This document shows, one piece after another, positions 52,752-61,009 of a stretch of 64,000 bases of DNA. Position 1 is the first letter of the stretch. Every line of letters starts with the position of its first letter. The translations under genes and the position numbers were made by a program. Under the pieces are notes generated by a model. It did no database searches, was not told where the DNA came from, and was given only the letters and a program-made list of their open reading frames with translations. Where the stretch lies: assembly GCA_963840075.1 (NCBI GenBank), contig CAWIXS010000026.1:29115-93114 (forward strand). The letters run 5' to 3'. The DNA is from AWTP1-13 sp963840075 (GTDB lineage Bacteria; Pseudomonadota; Alphaproteobacteria; Rhizobiales; Hyphomicrobiaceae).

Positions 52752-53540
52752 ATGACCGCTGAGCCCGAAGCCGTCATCCGCGTGCGCGACCTCGTCGTCG
52801 GCTTCGACTCCCACGTCGTGCTCGACCGGCTGTCGCTCGACGCATACCGCGGCGAGATCCTGGGCCTCGTGGGCGGATCGGGCAGCGGCAAGTCCGTGCT
52901 GTTGCGCACCATCATCGGCCTGTTGCCCAAGCGGCGCGGCACCGTGGAGGTGCTGGGCGTCGACCTCGACCGCGCCAGCGATGCGGAGCGGCGCGCGATC
53001 GAGCGGCGGTGGGGCGTCCTGTTCCAGCAGGGCGCGCTGTTCTCCTCGCTCACGGCGCTCGAGAACGTCGAGTTCCCCATGCGCGAGTATCTCGACTTGT
53101 CCGACAGGCTGCGCCGGGAGGTGGCGACCGCCAAGCTGGAGATGGTGGGCCTCGCGCCGGACGACGGCGCCAAGCTGCCCTCCCAGCTCTCCGGCGGCAT
53201 GACCAAGCGCGTCGCGCTGGCCCGGGCACTCGCGCTCGACCCGGAGATCGTGTTCCTCGACGAGCCGACGTCGGGCCTCGACCCGATCGCCGCCCACGAT
53301 TTCGACGCGCTGATCCGCACCCTGCAGCAGACGCTGGGGCTCACGGTCTTCATGGTCACCCACGACCTGGAAAGCCTCTATACCATCTCCAACCGCGTCG
53401 CCGTCCTCGCCGACGGCAAGGTGGTCGTCACCGGGCCGGTCGCCAGCATGCTGGCGTCCGAGCATCCCTGGGTGCAAAGCTATTTCGGAGGCAAGCGCGC
53501 ACGCGTGCACGAGGCGCGGCTGGCGCCTCCCGTGAGCTGA
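52752..53540 (+). CDS. mlaF: MlaF-type ABC ATPase
   Basis: A 262-residue ATPase with Walker A GGSGSGKSVLLRTIIGL, signature QLSGGMTKRVALARALAL, Walker B IVFLDEPTSGLDPI and the H-loop in VFMVTHDLESL. The motifs fit the Mla lipid transport family. It lies between mlaE and mlaD with gaps of six and 13 bases, so the three are one operon. The C-terminus extends past the core fold by a basic tail (YFGGKRARVHEARLAPP). Confidence 0.94.
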   Translation: MTAEPEAVIRVRDLVVGFDSHVVLDRLSLDAYRGEILGLVGGSGSGKSVLLRTIIGLLPKRRGTVEVLGVDLDRASDAERRAIERRWGVLFQQGALFSSLTALENVEFPMREYLDLSDRLRREVATAKLEMVGLAPDDGAKLPSQLSGGMTKRVALARALALDPEIVFLDEPTSGLDPIAAHDFDALIRTLQQTLGLTVFMVTHDLESLYTISNRVAVLADGKVVVTGPVASMLASEHPWVQSYFGGKRARVHEARLAPPVS

Positions 53541-53553
53541 GAGCCATAGAGCG

Positions 53554-54711
53554 ATGGAAACCAAGGCGCGCTACGTCAGAATCGGGCTGTTCACCCTGGC
53601 GGTGATGGTGGCCGGCTTCCTGTTCGTCTACTGGCTGCACGGCGCCGGCGGCCTGCGGCGCCTCACCGCCTATCAGATCCGCTTCGAGTCTCCGGTCTCC
53701 GGGCTCCTCAAGGGCTCCGCCGTCGTCTTCAACGGCATCCGCGTCGGCGAGGTCACGGAGATCCGCCTGCACGCCGACGATCCCAAGCGCGTCACCGTCA
53801 TGACCGCGATCGATCCCGCAACGCCCGTGCGCGCCGATACCCGCGTCGAGGTCGAGTTCCAGGGGCTGACCGGGGCGACAGTGATCGCCCTCAAAGGCGG
53901 CAGCGCGGCCTCGCCGCCGCTGACCGGGGCCGACGGCCAGCCCCCCGTTCTCGTCGCCAACGACGCCGCGACCCAGAGCCTGACGCAGGCGGCGCGCGAG
54001 GCGCTGCGCCGGCTCGACATGATCCTCGCGGAGAACGCCGAGCCCCTGAAGAGCACGCTCGGCAACCTCAACACCTTCTCGGCGGCGCTGGCGCGCAACT
54101 CCGACAAGCTCGACGGCATCGTCGCCGGCCTCGAGCGCCTGACGGGCGGCAGCAAGAAGGGGCCCGTTACCACCTACGATATCGCCGCCCCGCGCAAGTT
54201 CCCGCCGCTCGAGAAGCTCGCGCAGGCCCAGATCGCGGTTCCCGAGCCCGGCGCCCCGATCGCGCTCGACACCCAGAAGGTCGTCCCGCGCTCGCCGGCT
54301 GCGGAGGCCGAGAGCTTCGCCAATGCGCAGTGGAGCGACACCATCCCCAAGCTCGTCCAGGCCAAGGTGATCCAGACGCTCGACAACTCCGGCTATCTGG
54401 GCGCCGTGAGCCGCCCGCTCGACGGGCTGTCCGCCGACTACCAACTGCTCATCGACGTCCGCGCGTTCCAGGTTGCCGGGACGGCGGGAGAGATCTCGCA
54501 GGTCGAGCTCGGCGCCAAGGTGCTGGGCACCGGCGGCCGCATCGTCGCGAGCAAGGTGTTCGCGGGGAAGGCGCCGGCGGCCTCCGCGGGCGCACAGGCC
54601 GGCGTGGCCGCGATCGACACGGCCTTCGGCAAGGTCGCCGTGGAGCTGGCGGTGTGGGTCCACAACGTCCTGCAAAGCGCGCCCGCGCAGAACCCGCAGA
54701 AGAAGTCCTGA
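53554..54711 (+). CDS. mlaD: MCE-family lipid-binding protein fused to an auxiliary (PqiC-like) domain
   Basis: A 385-residue periplasmic protein anchored by an N-terminal helix (residues 8-28). Residues about 38-120 form the MCE domain (IRFESPVSGLLKGSAVVFNG, RVEVEFQGLTGATVIALKGG). A helical segment follows. From about 205 on the sequence looks like an ABC transport auxiliary component (DUF330/PqiC type): YDIAAPRKFPPLEKLAQAQI, WSDTIPKLVQAKVIQTLDNS, YQLLIDVRAFQVAGTAGEIS. In most relatives I know the auxiliary part is a separate lipoprotein. Here it has no lipobox, being an internal domain. Confidence 0.85.
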   Translation: METKARYVRIGLFTLAVMVAGFLFVYWLHGAGGLRRLTAYQIRFESPVSGLLKGSAVVFNGIRVGEVTEIRLHADDPKRVTVMTAIDPATPVRADTRVEVEFQGLTGATVIALKGGSAASPPLTGADGQPPVLVANDAATQSLTQAAREALRRLDMILAENAEPLKSTLGNLNTFSAALARNSDKLDGIVAGLERLTGGSKKGPVTTYDIAAPRKFPPLEKLAQAQIAVPEPGAPIALDTQKVVPRSPAAEAESFANAQWSDTIPKLVQAKVIQTLDNSGYLGAVSRPLDGLSADYQLLIDVRAFQVAGTAGEISQVELGAKVLGTGGRIVASKVFAGKAPAASAGAQAGVAAIDTAFGKVAVELAVWVHNVLQSAPAQNPQKKS

Positions 54712-54723
54712 GCCTGCGTCAAT

Positions 54724-54804
54724 GTAGGGTGCAATAAGCAAGGCGCATTGCACCGTCTCTCGGTTGCATCGGTGCAATGCGGCTGACGCCTTATTGCACC
54801 CTAC
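54724..54804. repeat. Intergenic palindrome, GTAGGGTGCAATAAG family
   Basis: The ends GTAGGGTGCAATAAG and CTTATTGCACCCTAC are perfect inverted repeats of 15 bases. Inner repeats CGCATTGCACCG and CGGTGCAATGCGG are also inverted, so the whole element can fold into a long hairpin behind mlaD. Confidence 0.85.
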
Positions 54805-54881
54805 CTGATTGCGCAGGGTCAATGCCGGTCCAACCCCGCAGAGCGAACGATGCGCGGCGGTACGCTTGCAGGAGAGCATCC

Positions 54882-55313
54882 ATGTACAGGCACATCCTGA
54901 TCGCCACCGACGGGTCGGAGCTGGCAGCTAAGGCCGTCGCCGCGGGCCTCGCGCTCGCCAGGGAGCTGAAATCCAAGGTGACGGCCGTGACCGCGACCGA
55001 GCCCTGGTCGACCATGGCGAGCGAGCCGGCATTGGTGTTCCCCATCGAGGAGTACGAGAAGGCGGCCGCGGAGAACGCGGCGCGCCTCCTGGCCGGCGTT
55101 GCCGCAGCTGCCAAGGACGCGGGCGTTGCCTGCGAGACGGTTCACGTCGAGGACTTCCCCGCCGAAGGCATCATCGAGACCGCCAAGGCCAAGGGCTGCG
55201 ACCTCATCGTGATGGCCTCGCACGGACGGCGCGGACTCTCCAGGCTCCTGCTCGGCAGCCAGGCCGCGCGGGTGCTCACCCTGAGCCCGGTCCCCGTGCT
55301 GGTCTGCCGCTGA
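54882..55313 (+). CDS. Single-domain universal stress protein
   Basis: A 143-residue UspA-type protein with MYRHILIATDGSELAAKAVA at the start and the complete ATP-binding turn ASHGRRGLSRLLLGSQAARV at the end. CAGGAGAG precedes the ATG. It is the intact paralogue of the frameshifted gene at 47071-47509. A weak FNR-like site (TTGCGCAGGGTCAA, two mismatches) lies at 54809-54822, 66 bases from the start. Confidence 0.92.
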   Translation: MYRHILIATDGSELAAKAVAAGLALARELKSKVTAVTATEPWSTMASEPALVFPIEEYEKAAAENAARLLAGVAAAAKDAGVACETVHVEDFPAEGIIETAKAKGCDLIVMASHGRRGLSRLLLGSQAARVLTLSPVPVLVCR

Positions 55314-55325
55314 CACGAATTTCCA

Positions 55326-55450
55326 CCCGTCATCCGGAAGTCGAGCGCAGCGAGACGATCTCAGGACCTCGTGAAGCGCGTCGGAACCACGTCACGAGGT
55401 CCCGGATCGGAGCGCTGCTCGCTTGGCTCGCATCGCTCCGTCCGGGATGA
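55326..55450. repeat. GTCATCCCGG-family mosaic repeat
   Basis: It runs from CCCGTCATCCGGAAGTCGAG to GTCCGGGATGACGGG. Interior inverted words include GGACCTCGTGA and TCACGAGGTCC. Parts match the copy that forms the 3' end of hyuB (33146-33298). Confidence 0.8.
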
Positions 55451-55465
55451 CGGGTGGGTTGGGCG

Positions 55466-55658
55466 TCAGCCACGGCGCTCGGCGACCCGCACGCCCTTCA
55501 CGACGCGGTCGCTCGGATGCAGCATCACGCGGGCGCCGGCCTCAAGCCCGCCCAGCACCTCGGTGTGCTGGTTGTTGCGCGCCCCCATGCGCGATGGCGA
55601 GCGCCTGCGCCCACAGGCGGCGAAGATCGCGCAGAAGCTTCTTGTCGAGGACGGTCAC
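55466..55658 (-). pseudogene. ABC exporter remnant: permease start joined to fusion-protein end
   Basis: Eight bases after the ATPase stop, a GTG at 55658 opens VTVLDKKLLRDLRRLWAQAL, the normal first residues of a MacB/FtsX-like permease. After about 24 codons the frame is lost. In another frame the sequence reads ARNNQHTEVLGGLEAGARVM and LHPSDRVVKGVRV to a stop at 55466, the usual end of an HlyD-type membrane fusion protein. Between the two ends some 1000 or more codons expected for permease and fusion protein are missing. Confidence 0.7.
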
Positions 55659-55665
55659 GCGCGCC

Positions 55666-56262
<597 letters not shown>

Positions 56263-56337
56263 GACATCCCTGTGCGGTTGGGGTGAGGGCGATACCGGCG
56301 GGTACGACGATTTGGCGGGCTGGCGCCTGCTCTGCGT

Positions 56338-56351
56338 TGATCGTGGTCAAC
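56338..56351. promoter_or_regulatory. FNR/FixK box upstream of the ABC exporter remnant
   Basis: TTGATCGTGGTCAA is a perfect TTGAY-N4-RTCAA site, centred about 82 bases from the putative ATPase start at 56262. Confidence 0.6.
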
Positions 56352-56382
56352 ATTCGCCCGGCACAGCACGCCAGCAGCGTAG

Positions 56383-56396
56383 TGACGTTGATCAAG
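56383..56396. promoter_or_regulatory. Second, near-match FNR/FixK box
   Basis: GTGACGTTGATCAA differs from the consensus only at the first base. It lies 45 bases from the box at 56338, a spacing of about four helical turns, so two dimers could bind on one face of the DNA. Confidence 0.4.
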
Positions 56397-56479
56397 GCCG
56401 GCAGTCGTCAGGCAGAGGATCTGTATGCTCGTTTGCCGGCAGGTCCGGCGCTCCGAGCGACCTCCTCCTGCGACGGGCG

Positions 56480-56690
56480 GGGCGTGCATGACCGCGGGTG
56501 GCAGGGCCCCGCCCTTGACGACCGGCAGGGTCGTCTAGGCGTGGAAGGGTGGCGGCGAGGAGAGCGTCCATTCCAGCGTCGTGGCGCCTTCGCCCCACGG
56601 GGTTGGCGGCTACCTGCTCGCGGCGCCAGGAGGCGTGCACGATGCCCGCGAAGAAGACGAGGACGGCGAGGCCGGAGCCCCCGGGTGTGG
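56480..56690 (-). pseudogene. ctaD: Cytochrome c oxidase subunit I, C-terminal remnant
   Basis: The minus strand reads GLAVLVFFAGIVHASWRREQ and VAANP. After removal of one extra base at about 56598 it continues NPWGEGATTLEWTLSSPPPF then HA. This is the last helix and the conserved C-terminal NPWG...TLEW...SPPP motif of haem-copper oxidase subunit I. No other part of the oxidase is present. It lies between the exporter remnant and the fnr-like pseudogene. Confidence 0.65.
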
Positions 56691-56736
56691 TCGGCGTGCG
56701 ATGCGACCGCGGCGTCCATGCGTCCCTCCGGCAAGG

Positions 56737-56822
56737 CGTAGGTTGGCTCGAGCGGAGCGAAGACCCAACACGCGCAAAGTTGCGTCTTCCCCGGCTTTCG
56801 CCGGGTCGACCCAACCTGCACG
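56737..56822. repeat. Intergenic palindrome, GTAGGTTGG...CCAACCTGC type
   Basis: It begins CGTAGGTTGGCTCGAGCG and ends GGTCGACCCAACCTGCACG. The interior contains AGACCCAACACGCG and a hairpin CCCCGGCTTTCGCCGGG. It is the only copy of this type in the window and lies directly before an FNR box. Confidence 0.6.
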
Positions 56823-56838
56823 CGTCGATGAGCGCCGC

Positions 56839-56852
56839 TTGATCCAGGTCAA
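56839..56852. promoter_or_regulatory. FNR/FixK box upstream of the fnr-like pseudogene
   Basis: TTGATCCAGGTCAA is a perfect TTGAY-N4-RTCAA site, centred 72 bases before the ATG at 56918. This suggests that the regulator gene was itself part of the oxygen-responsive circuit. Confidence 0.7.
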
Positions 56853-56917
56853 ATGCGGATGCGGCGAATTGTGTGTCTGACTATGGGCCGCCAATGCGAA
56901 GGGGGGATTGGTCCACC

Positions 56918-57584
56918 ATGCGGGCCTGGAACGCGTGTCTCGACTGCAGGATCAGGCACGACGCGCTCTGCGGCGTGGTACCGATGGAGCGGCTGTCCCA
57001 GCTCAACCGGGCCTCGCATCGCAGGCGCTTCAGGCCCGGCAGCGTGATCGTCGCCAGCGGCGAGCAGCCCGACTGGTGCGCCAACGTCGTATCCGGCGTG
57101 ATCCGCCTCACCAAGACGCTGTCCGACGGGCGCCAGCAGATCGTGGGGCTCCTGTTTCCGTCGGATTTCCTCGGCCGTCCCTTCAAGGAGCGCGCGCCCT
57201 ACTCGGCCGAGGCCGCCACCATCGTCGAGGTCTGCTGCTTCTCCCAGCGCCACTTCGAGCAATGCCGTGGACGCGGCCCGCGACTGGATGCTTTTGCTCG
57301 GCTGCAAGAGCGCGGAGGAGCGGGTGGCGACGCTGATCGTGCTGATCGCCCGGCGCCTGCGCGCCGCCTCCTGCGAGCCCTGCGCCGAGCGCCGGCAGGT
57401 GCGCTTCGACCTGCCGCTGTCGCGCATGGACATGGCCGAGTACCTGGGCCTGCGCATCGAGACCATCAGCCGTCAGCTGCGCCGGCTCGGCGCCGCCGGC
57501 ATCATCGCCACCTCGAGCCGCCGCACCGTGACGGTCCTCGACCTGCCGGCCCTGGAGCGCGTCGTGGAGAAGGGGCTCGCCTGA
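56918..57584 (+). pseudogene. fnrL: FnrL-type oxygen-sensing regulator, deleted and frameshifted
   Basis: The first part has the FNR cysteine cluster (CLDCRIRHDALCG near residue 7, and a further cysteine in EQPDWCANVVSG). The sensor barrel follows with ASGEQPDW and LLFPSDFLGRPF, up to CCFSQRHFEQ. The sequence then changes frame to VDAARDWMLLLGCKSAEERV and a complete helix-turn-helix, LSRMDMAEYLGLRIETISRQ. About 20 residues normally found between these two parts (the end of the barrel and the start of the dimer helix) are missing. The oxygen sensor is therefore probably inactive. Confidence 0.75.
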
Positions 57585-57604
57585 CGGCGAGCATCGTCGA
57601 GGTC

Positions 57605-57723
57605 GGGAGTCCCCCCACCCCTAGCCCCTCCCCGCACCTGCGCCGAAGGCGCGCAAGCGAGCTTCGCTCGCTTTGGCCCCTGCGGGGTCAGGGGGGAGTC
57701 CGTCGGCGCAAGGGGGAGGGGGC
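57605..57723. repeat. GC-rich intergenic repeat, CCCCACCCCTAGCC family
   Basis: It contains CCCCACCCCTAGCCCCTCCC, GCGCCGAAGGCGCGCAAGCG, GCTTCGCTCGCTTTGGCCCC and CCGTCGGCGCAAGGGGGAGG. It is a near copy of 46008-46130. It lies between the fnr-like pseudogene and the DUF6455 gene, which converge. Confidence 0.8.
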
Positions 57724-57768
57724 TCGGGGAGAGGCTGGGGCCTGGGATTGCTCCGCCTTGAGCGTGGC

Positions 57769-58032
57769 CTACCGGAGGCGGCAGAAGAAGGCCGCGGCGG
57801 CGCAGAACTCCGGCGGGGAGGTCGGGCGCTCTGCCGAGGCGAGCCATTCCTCGCAGGCGCGGCTGTTAGGGCAATGCAGGCACTGCGTGCGGGCCATGGC
57901 GAAGGCGCAGCCGCAATCCAGGCGGACTGCCGCGGCTCTGTCGATGGCGAGGGCGCGCATCATGCGGTCCATCAGCTCGGCTTGCCGGTGAACCTGGGTG
58001 GAGAGCGGCCCGGGTGACGCGGATCGGGACAT
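57769..58032 (-). CDS. DUF6455 family small cysteine-rich protein
   Basis: An 87-residue protein with AELMDRMMRALAIDRAAAVR, then DCGCAFAMARTQCLHCPNSR and ACEEWLASAERPTSPPEFC. The spaced cysteines (CGC, C..C, C, C) could bind a metal or Fe-S centre. DUF6455 is found in alphaproteobacteria and has no known role. A perfect FixK box is centred 59 bases before the start, which links it to low-oxygen metabolism. Confidence 0.78.
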   Translation of the reverse strand: MSRSASPGPLSTQVHRQAELMDRMMRALAIDRAAAVRLDCGCAFAMARTQCLHCPNSRACEEWLASAERPTSPPEFCAAAAFFCRLR

Positions 58033-58084
58033 CGCGCAGTCTCCGTGGAGCAAGGAGTCGGGTAGCATCATCGCAGGGCAGTAT

Positions 58085-58098
58085 TTGACGTCGATCAA
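58085..58098. promoter_or_regulatory. FNR/FixK box upstream of the DUF6455 gene
   Basis: TTGACGTCGATCAA is a perfect TTGAY-N4-RTCAA site, centred 59 bases from the start at 58032. A class II promoter would leave a leader of only about 18 bases. Confidence 0.75.
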
Positions 58099-58181
58099 CG
58101 CACCAGTGCGGCAGAACGCTCGTCAACGGAAAAAACGTGTCAACGGGCGCTTGCGGCGATCGCGCGGCCCCGTGATGCGGC

Positions 58182-58529
58182 CTACTTGAGCGAGAGGATG
58201 TAGGCCACAACGTCGCGCACCTCGGACAGCTCCAGCGCGATGGCTGGCATGGGCTTGTGCGGCACCATGACGAACGTCTCCAGGCGTCCCGCGGTCTGAT
58301 TCGGCCGGCCCGCGATGGCCCTGAAGCTCGGCACGTCCGACCGCGGGACCGCGGCCCCCTTCGCGCTGTCGATGACGTGGCATCCCGAGCAGGCGCGCTC
58401 GGCGATCTCCTTGCCGCGCTGGATCGATTGCGGCGTCTGGGCGCGGACCGTCTGGGCCGGGGCCGGAAGCGCGGCTGCAAGAGCCAAGGTGCCGAGGAAT
58501 GCTTGCGCGACATGCCACTTTGCAACCAT
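58182..58529 (-). CDS. Small periplasmic cytochrome c
   Basis: A 115-residue protein with a signal peptide (cleavage likely after ALPAPA, residue 25). It has one haem-binding motif, CSGCH (residues 47-51), and a distal methionine in PHKPMPAIALELSEVRDVVA. It belongs to the class I cytochromes c and could donate electrons to a terminal oxidase or reductase. A perfect FixK box lies 67 bases upstream, so induction at low oxygen is expected. Confidence 0.9.
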   Translation of the reverse strand: MVAKWHVAQAFLGTLALAAALPAPAQTVRAQTPQSIQRGKEIAERACSGCHVIDSAKGAAVPRSDVPSFRAIAGRPNQTAGRLETFVMVPHKPMPAIALELSEVRDVVAYILSLK

Positions 58530-58595
58530 GACGATTTTCCTTGCAGACGCCGGCCGCAGAAAAATCCAGTCTGCGGCGAAGCAGGCCGGCGCGCG

Positions 58596-58609
58596 TTGAT
58601 GCGCGTCAA
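58596..58609. promoter_or_regulatory. FNR/FixK box upstream of the cytochrome c gene
   Basis: TTGATGCGCGTCAA is a perfect TTGAY-N4-RTCAA site, centred 73 bases before the ATG at 58529. It lies in the 119-base gap behind the small zinc-ribbon gene. Confidence 0.75.
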
Positions 58610-58648
58610 AGCCGCGGCGGCGAGCGCGCCGCCGTCGGGCGATTTTGC

Positions 58649-58825
58649 TCAGGCGGGCTGGATATCCTTGCTCCCGCACTTGAGGCATTTGCCGCCCTGG
58701 AAGCTCTGGCTGGTGCAGTCCGGGTGCTCGGCCTGGTCGCACCCCGTCGCTCCGCAGGCATTGCATCGATAGATCACGCGGTTGCAGGTGTTGCGGCGCT
58801 TGTGCTTGCCTCGACAATGAGCCAT
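58649..58825 (-). CDS. Very small cysteine-rich (zinc-ribbon-like) protein
   Basis: A 58-residue protein that opens MAHCRGKHKRRNTCNRVIYR and contains CNACGATGCDQ, PDCTSQ and, near the end, CLKCGSKD. Eight cysteines in pairs suggest one or two zinc sites. GGAGGGAGGG lies at the ideal distance before the ATG at 58825, which supports a real gene. I do not know its function. It lies between the cytochrome c and E2 genes on the same strand. Confidence 0.65.
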   Translation of the reverse strand: MAHCRGKHKRRNTCNRVIYRCNACGATGCDQAEHPDCTSQSFQGGKCLKCGSKDIQPA

Positions 58826-58898
58826 GGACCCTCCCTCCAGCGTGATCCGAATCGACGCGTTGCCCCCCGCGATTTGCTCCTTTAGCGTAGCATCGACC

Positions 58899-60008
58899 TC
58901 ACGTCGACCGTTCGAGATCGCCCTTGAGGGCGACGAGAAAACGGGCGGCCTCGCCGCCCGTCACCACGCGGTGGTCGAAGGTGAGGGAGAGCGGCAGCAC
59001 GGCGCGCACGGCCGGCTCTCCCTCGTGCGCCACGACGCGCCGGGCGATGCGACCCGCCCCGACGATGGCCACCTGCGGCGGCACGACCACCAGGTTGGCA
59101 AACCGCCCGCCGATCATGCCGAAGTTGGAGAGCGTGATGGTGGCGCCGCGCAGCTCGTCGGGCGGGATGGCGCGCGCGGCGGCATCGGCCCGCAGGCGGT
59201 TGAGGCCGGCGCGCAGGTCGCGCGCATCGCGCTCGGCGACATTGCGCAGCACGGGGACGATGAGCCCGCCCTCGGTGTCCACGGCGATGCCGACATCGAC
59301 GCGCTGAGCAAGCCTGCGTTCGCTGCTGGCCGCGTTGTACCAGGCGTTGAGGGAGGGCTCGGCCCTGCACGCGGCGGCGATGGCGCGCACGAGGCGGATG
59401 GTGGCGTCCTCGCCGGTGGCCCAGGCGCCGATGTCGGCCTCCTCCGTGACGCTGGCAGGCACCACCTCGGCGTGGGCCGCGGCCATGCGCTGGGCCATGG
59501 CGCGGCGCATCCCGCGCAGCGGCTCGGCGGGGCCAGCCTCGGTGAGGCTCTTGGCGGCGCGCTCCACGTCCGCCCGCGTGACGGTGCCGTCGGGGCCGCT
59601 GCCGTGCACCAGATTGAGGTCAACGTCGAGCTTGCGCGCCAGCGCCCGCACCGCGGGGAGAACCCGCAACGACTGCGCCGGCGCTGGCTCGCCCGCTGCA
59701 GGCTGCGCCGCACCGCGCCGCGCCGGCTGGACCGGCCGCAGGTCGCCGACTACGGTGCCCGTGTCCGCCTGCGGCCCCTCGGCGAACTCGACCAGCGGCG
59801 CGCCGACCTTGACGAGGTCGCCCTTGGCGCCGAACAGGCGGGCGATGCGCCCGCTCTGCGGCGAGGGCACCTCCACCACCGCCTTGTCGGTCTCCACCGA
59901 CACCAGCGGCTGGTCGGCGACCACGTGGTCGCCCTCGGTAACGTGCCAGGCGACGATCTCGGCCTCCTCCAGACCCTCGCCGAGGTCGGGCAGCAGGAAC
60001 TGACGCAT
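58899..60008 (-). CDS. 2-oxoacid dehydrogenase E2 component (dihydrolipoamide acyltransferase)
   Basis: A 369-residue E2 subunit. Residues 1-75 are a lipoyl domain with lysine 42 in VSVETDKAVVEV. A peripheral-subunit-binding domain follows (LPAVRALARKLDVDLNLVHG). The C-terminal catalytic domain ends LSLTFDHRVVTGGEAARFL. The catalytic histidine is present, but the usual HxxxD has threonine at the aspartate place; this variant occurs in some branched-chain-type E2 proteins. It lies 19 bases behind E1beta, so it is the last gene of the complex operon. No E3 is nearby. Confidence 0.92.
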   Translation of the reverse strand: MRQFLLPDLGEGLEEAEIVAWHVTEGDHVVADQPLVSVETDKAVVEVPSPQSGRIARLFGAKGDLVKVGAPLVEFAEGPQADTGTVVGDLRPVQPARRGAAQPAAGEPAPAQSLRVLPAVRALARKLDVDLNLVHGSGPDGTVTRADVERAAKSLTEAGPAEPLRGMRRAMAQRMAAAHAEVVPASVTEEADIGAWATGEDATIRLVRAIAAACRAEPSLNAWYNAASSERRLAQRVDVGIAVDTEGGLIVPVLRNVAERDARDLRAGLNRLRADAAARAIPPDELRGATITLSNFGMIGGRFANLVVVPPQVAIVGAGRIARRVVAHEGEPAVRAVLPLSLTFDHRVVTGGEAARFLVALKGDLERST

Positions 60009-60027
60009 GGCGGCCTCCGAAGTGGGT

Positions 60028-61009
60028 TCACGCAAACCGGCAGACGCGGCGCGCGGCGGCCGCGATGCGGCCGGCCGAGGGCATGTAGTGCTGCTCCAGC
60101 CGCGGCAGCGGGATGACGGTGTCGTAGCCCGTAACGCGCACGATGGGCGCCAGCAGCGAGGTGAGGCCACGCTCGGCGATCAGCGCCGCGATCTCGGCGC
60201 CGAAGCCGCCGGTGCGCGCCGCCTCGTGCACGATCACGCAGCGCGCGGTCTTGGCCACCGAGGCGAGGATGGTCTCCTCGTCGTAGGGCTTCAGGGTGGC
60301 GAGGTCGATCACCTCGGCAGAGATGCCCTCGCCCGCCAGCTCCTCGGCGGCGGCGAGCATCTCCTTGATTACGGCGCCCCAGCCGATCAGCGTCACGTCC
60401 CGGCCTTCCCGCAGGACGAAGGCGACATCGAGGGGCAGCGCCTCGCCGTTGTCCTCCACCTCGCCCTTGGCCGAGCGGTAGAGCCGCGTCGGCTCCAGGA
60501 ACACCACCGGGTCGGGGTCGCGGATGGCGGCCAGCAGGAGGCCGTAGGCGCGCTCCGGCGAGGATGGGATGACCACGCGCAGGCCGGGGATGTGGGCGAG
60601 CATGGCCTCGGTGCTCTCCGAGTGGTGCTCGGGCGCACGGATGCCGGCTCCGCATGGCGCGCGCAGCACCATCGGGCAGGTGAGGCGCCCCAGCGTGCGG
60701 TTGCGCAGGCGCGAGGCGTGGTTCACCAGCTGGTCGATGCAGGGGTAGATGAACCCCATGAACTGGATCTCGCCCACGGGCTTCAGCCCCTGGGCCGCCA
60801 TGCCGACGGCGAGGCCGCTGATCAGGAAGCTCCGCCAGCGGGGTATCCAGGACGCGTTCGCTCCCGAAGCGCTTCTGCAGGCCGGCGGTGGCGCGGAACA
60901 CGCCGCCGTTGACGCCCACGTCCTCGCCCAGCACAATGACGCTCGGGTCCTCCTGCAGCGCCCGCGCCAGCGCCAGGTTGACGGCCTCGACGAGGCTGAT
61001 CTCAGGCAT
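60028..61009 (-). pseudogene. 2-oxoacid dehydrogenase E1 beta component with one frameshift
   Basis: The ATG at 61009 opens PEISLVEAVNLALARALQED and SVIVLGEDVGVNGGVFRAT, the normal beta-subunit start. Near 60826 one extra base breaks LDTPLAEL from ISGLAVGMAAQGLKPVGEIQ, after which the protein is complete to VCRFA. The length is 327 codons plus one base. As read, the complex would lack its beta subunit. The intact alpha and E2 genes on both sides make a sequence error or a recent mutation likely. Confidence 0.85.

Noticed and set aside
54809..54822. TTGCGCAGGGTCAA before the USP at 54882
   Set aside because: It has two mismatches in one half-site. I kept it only as a remark, not as a box, although its position fits.
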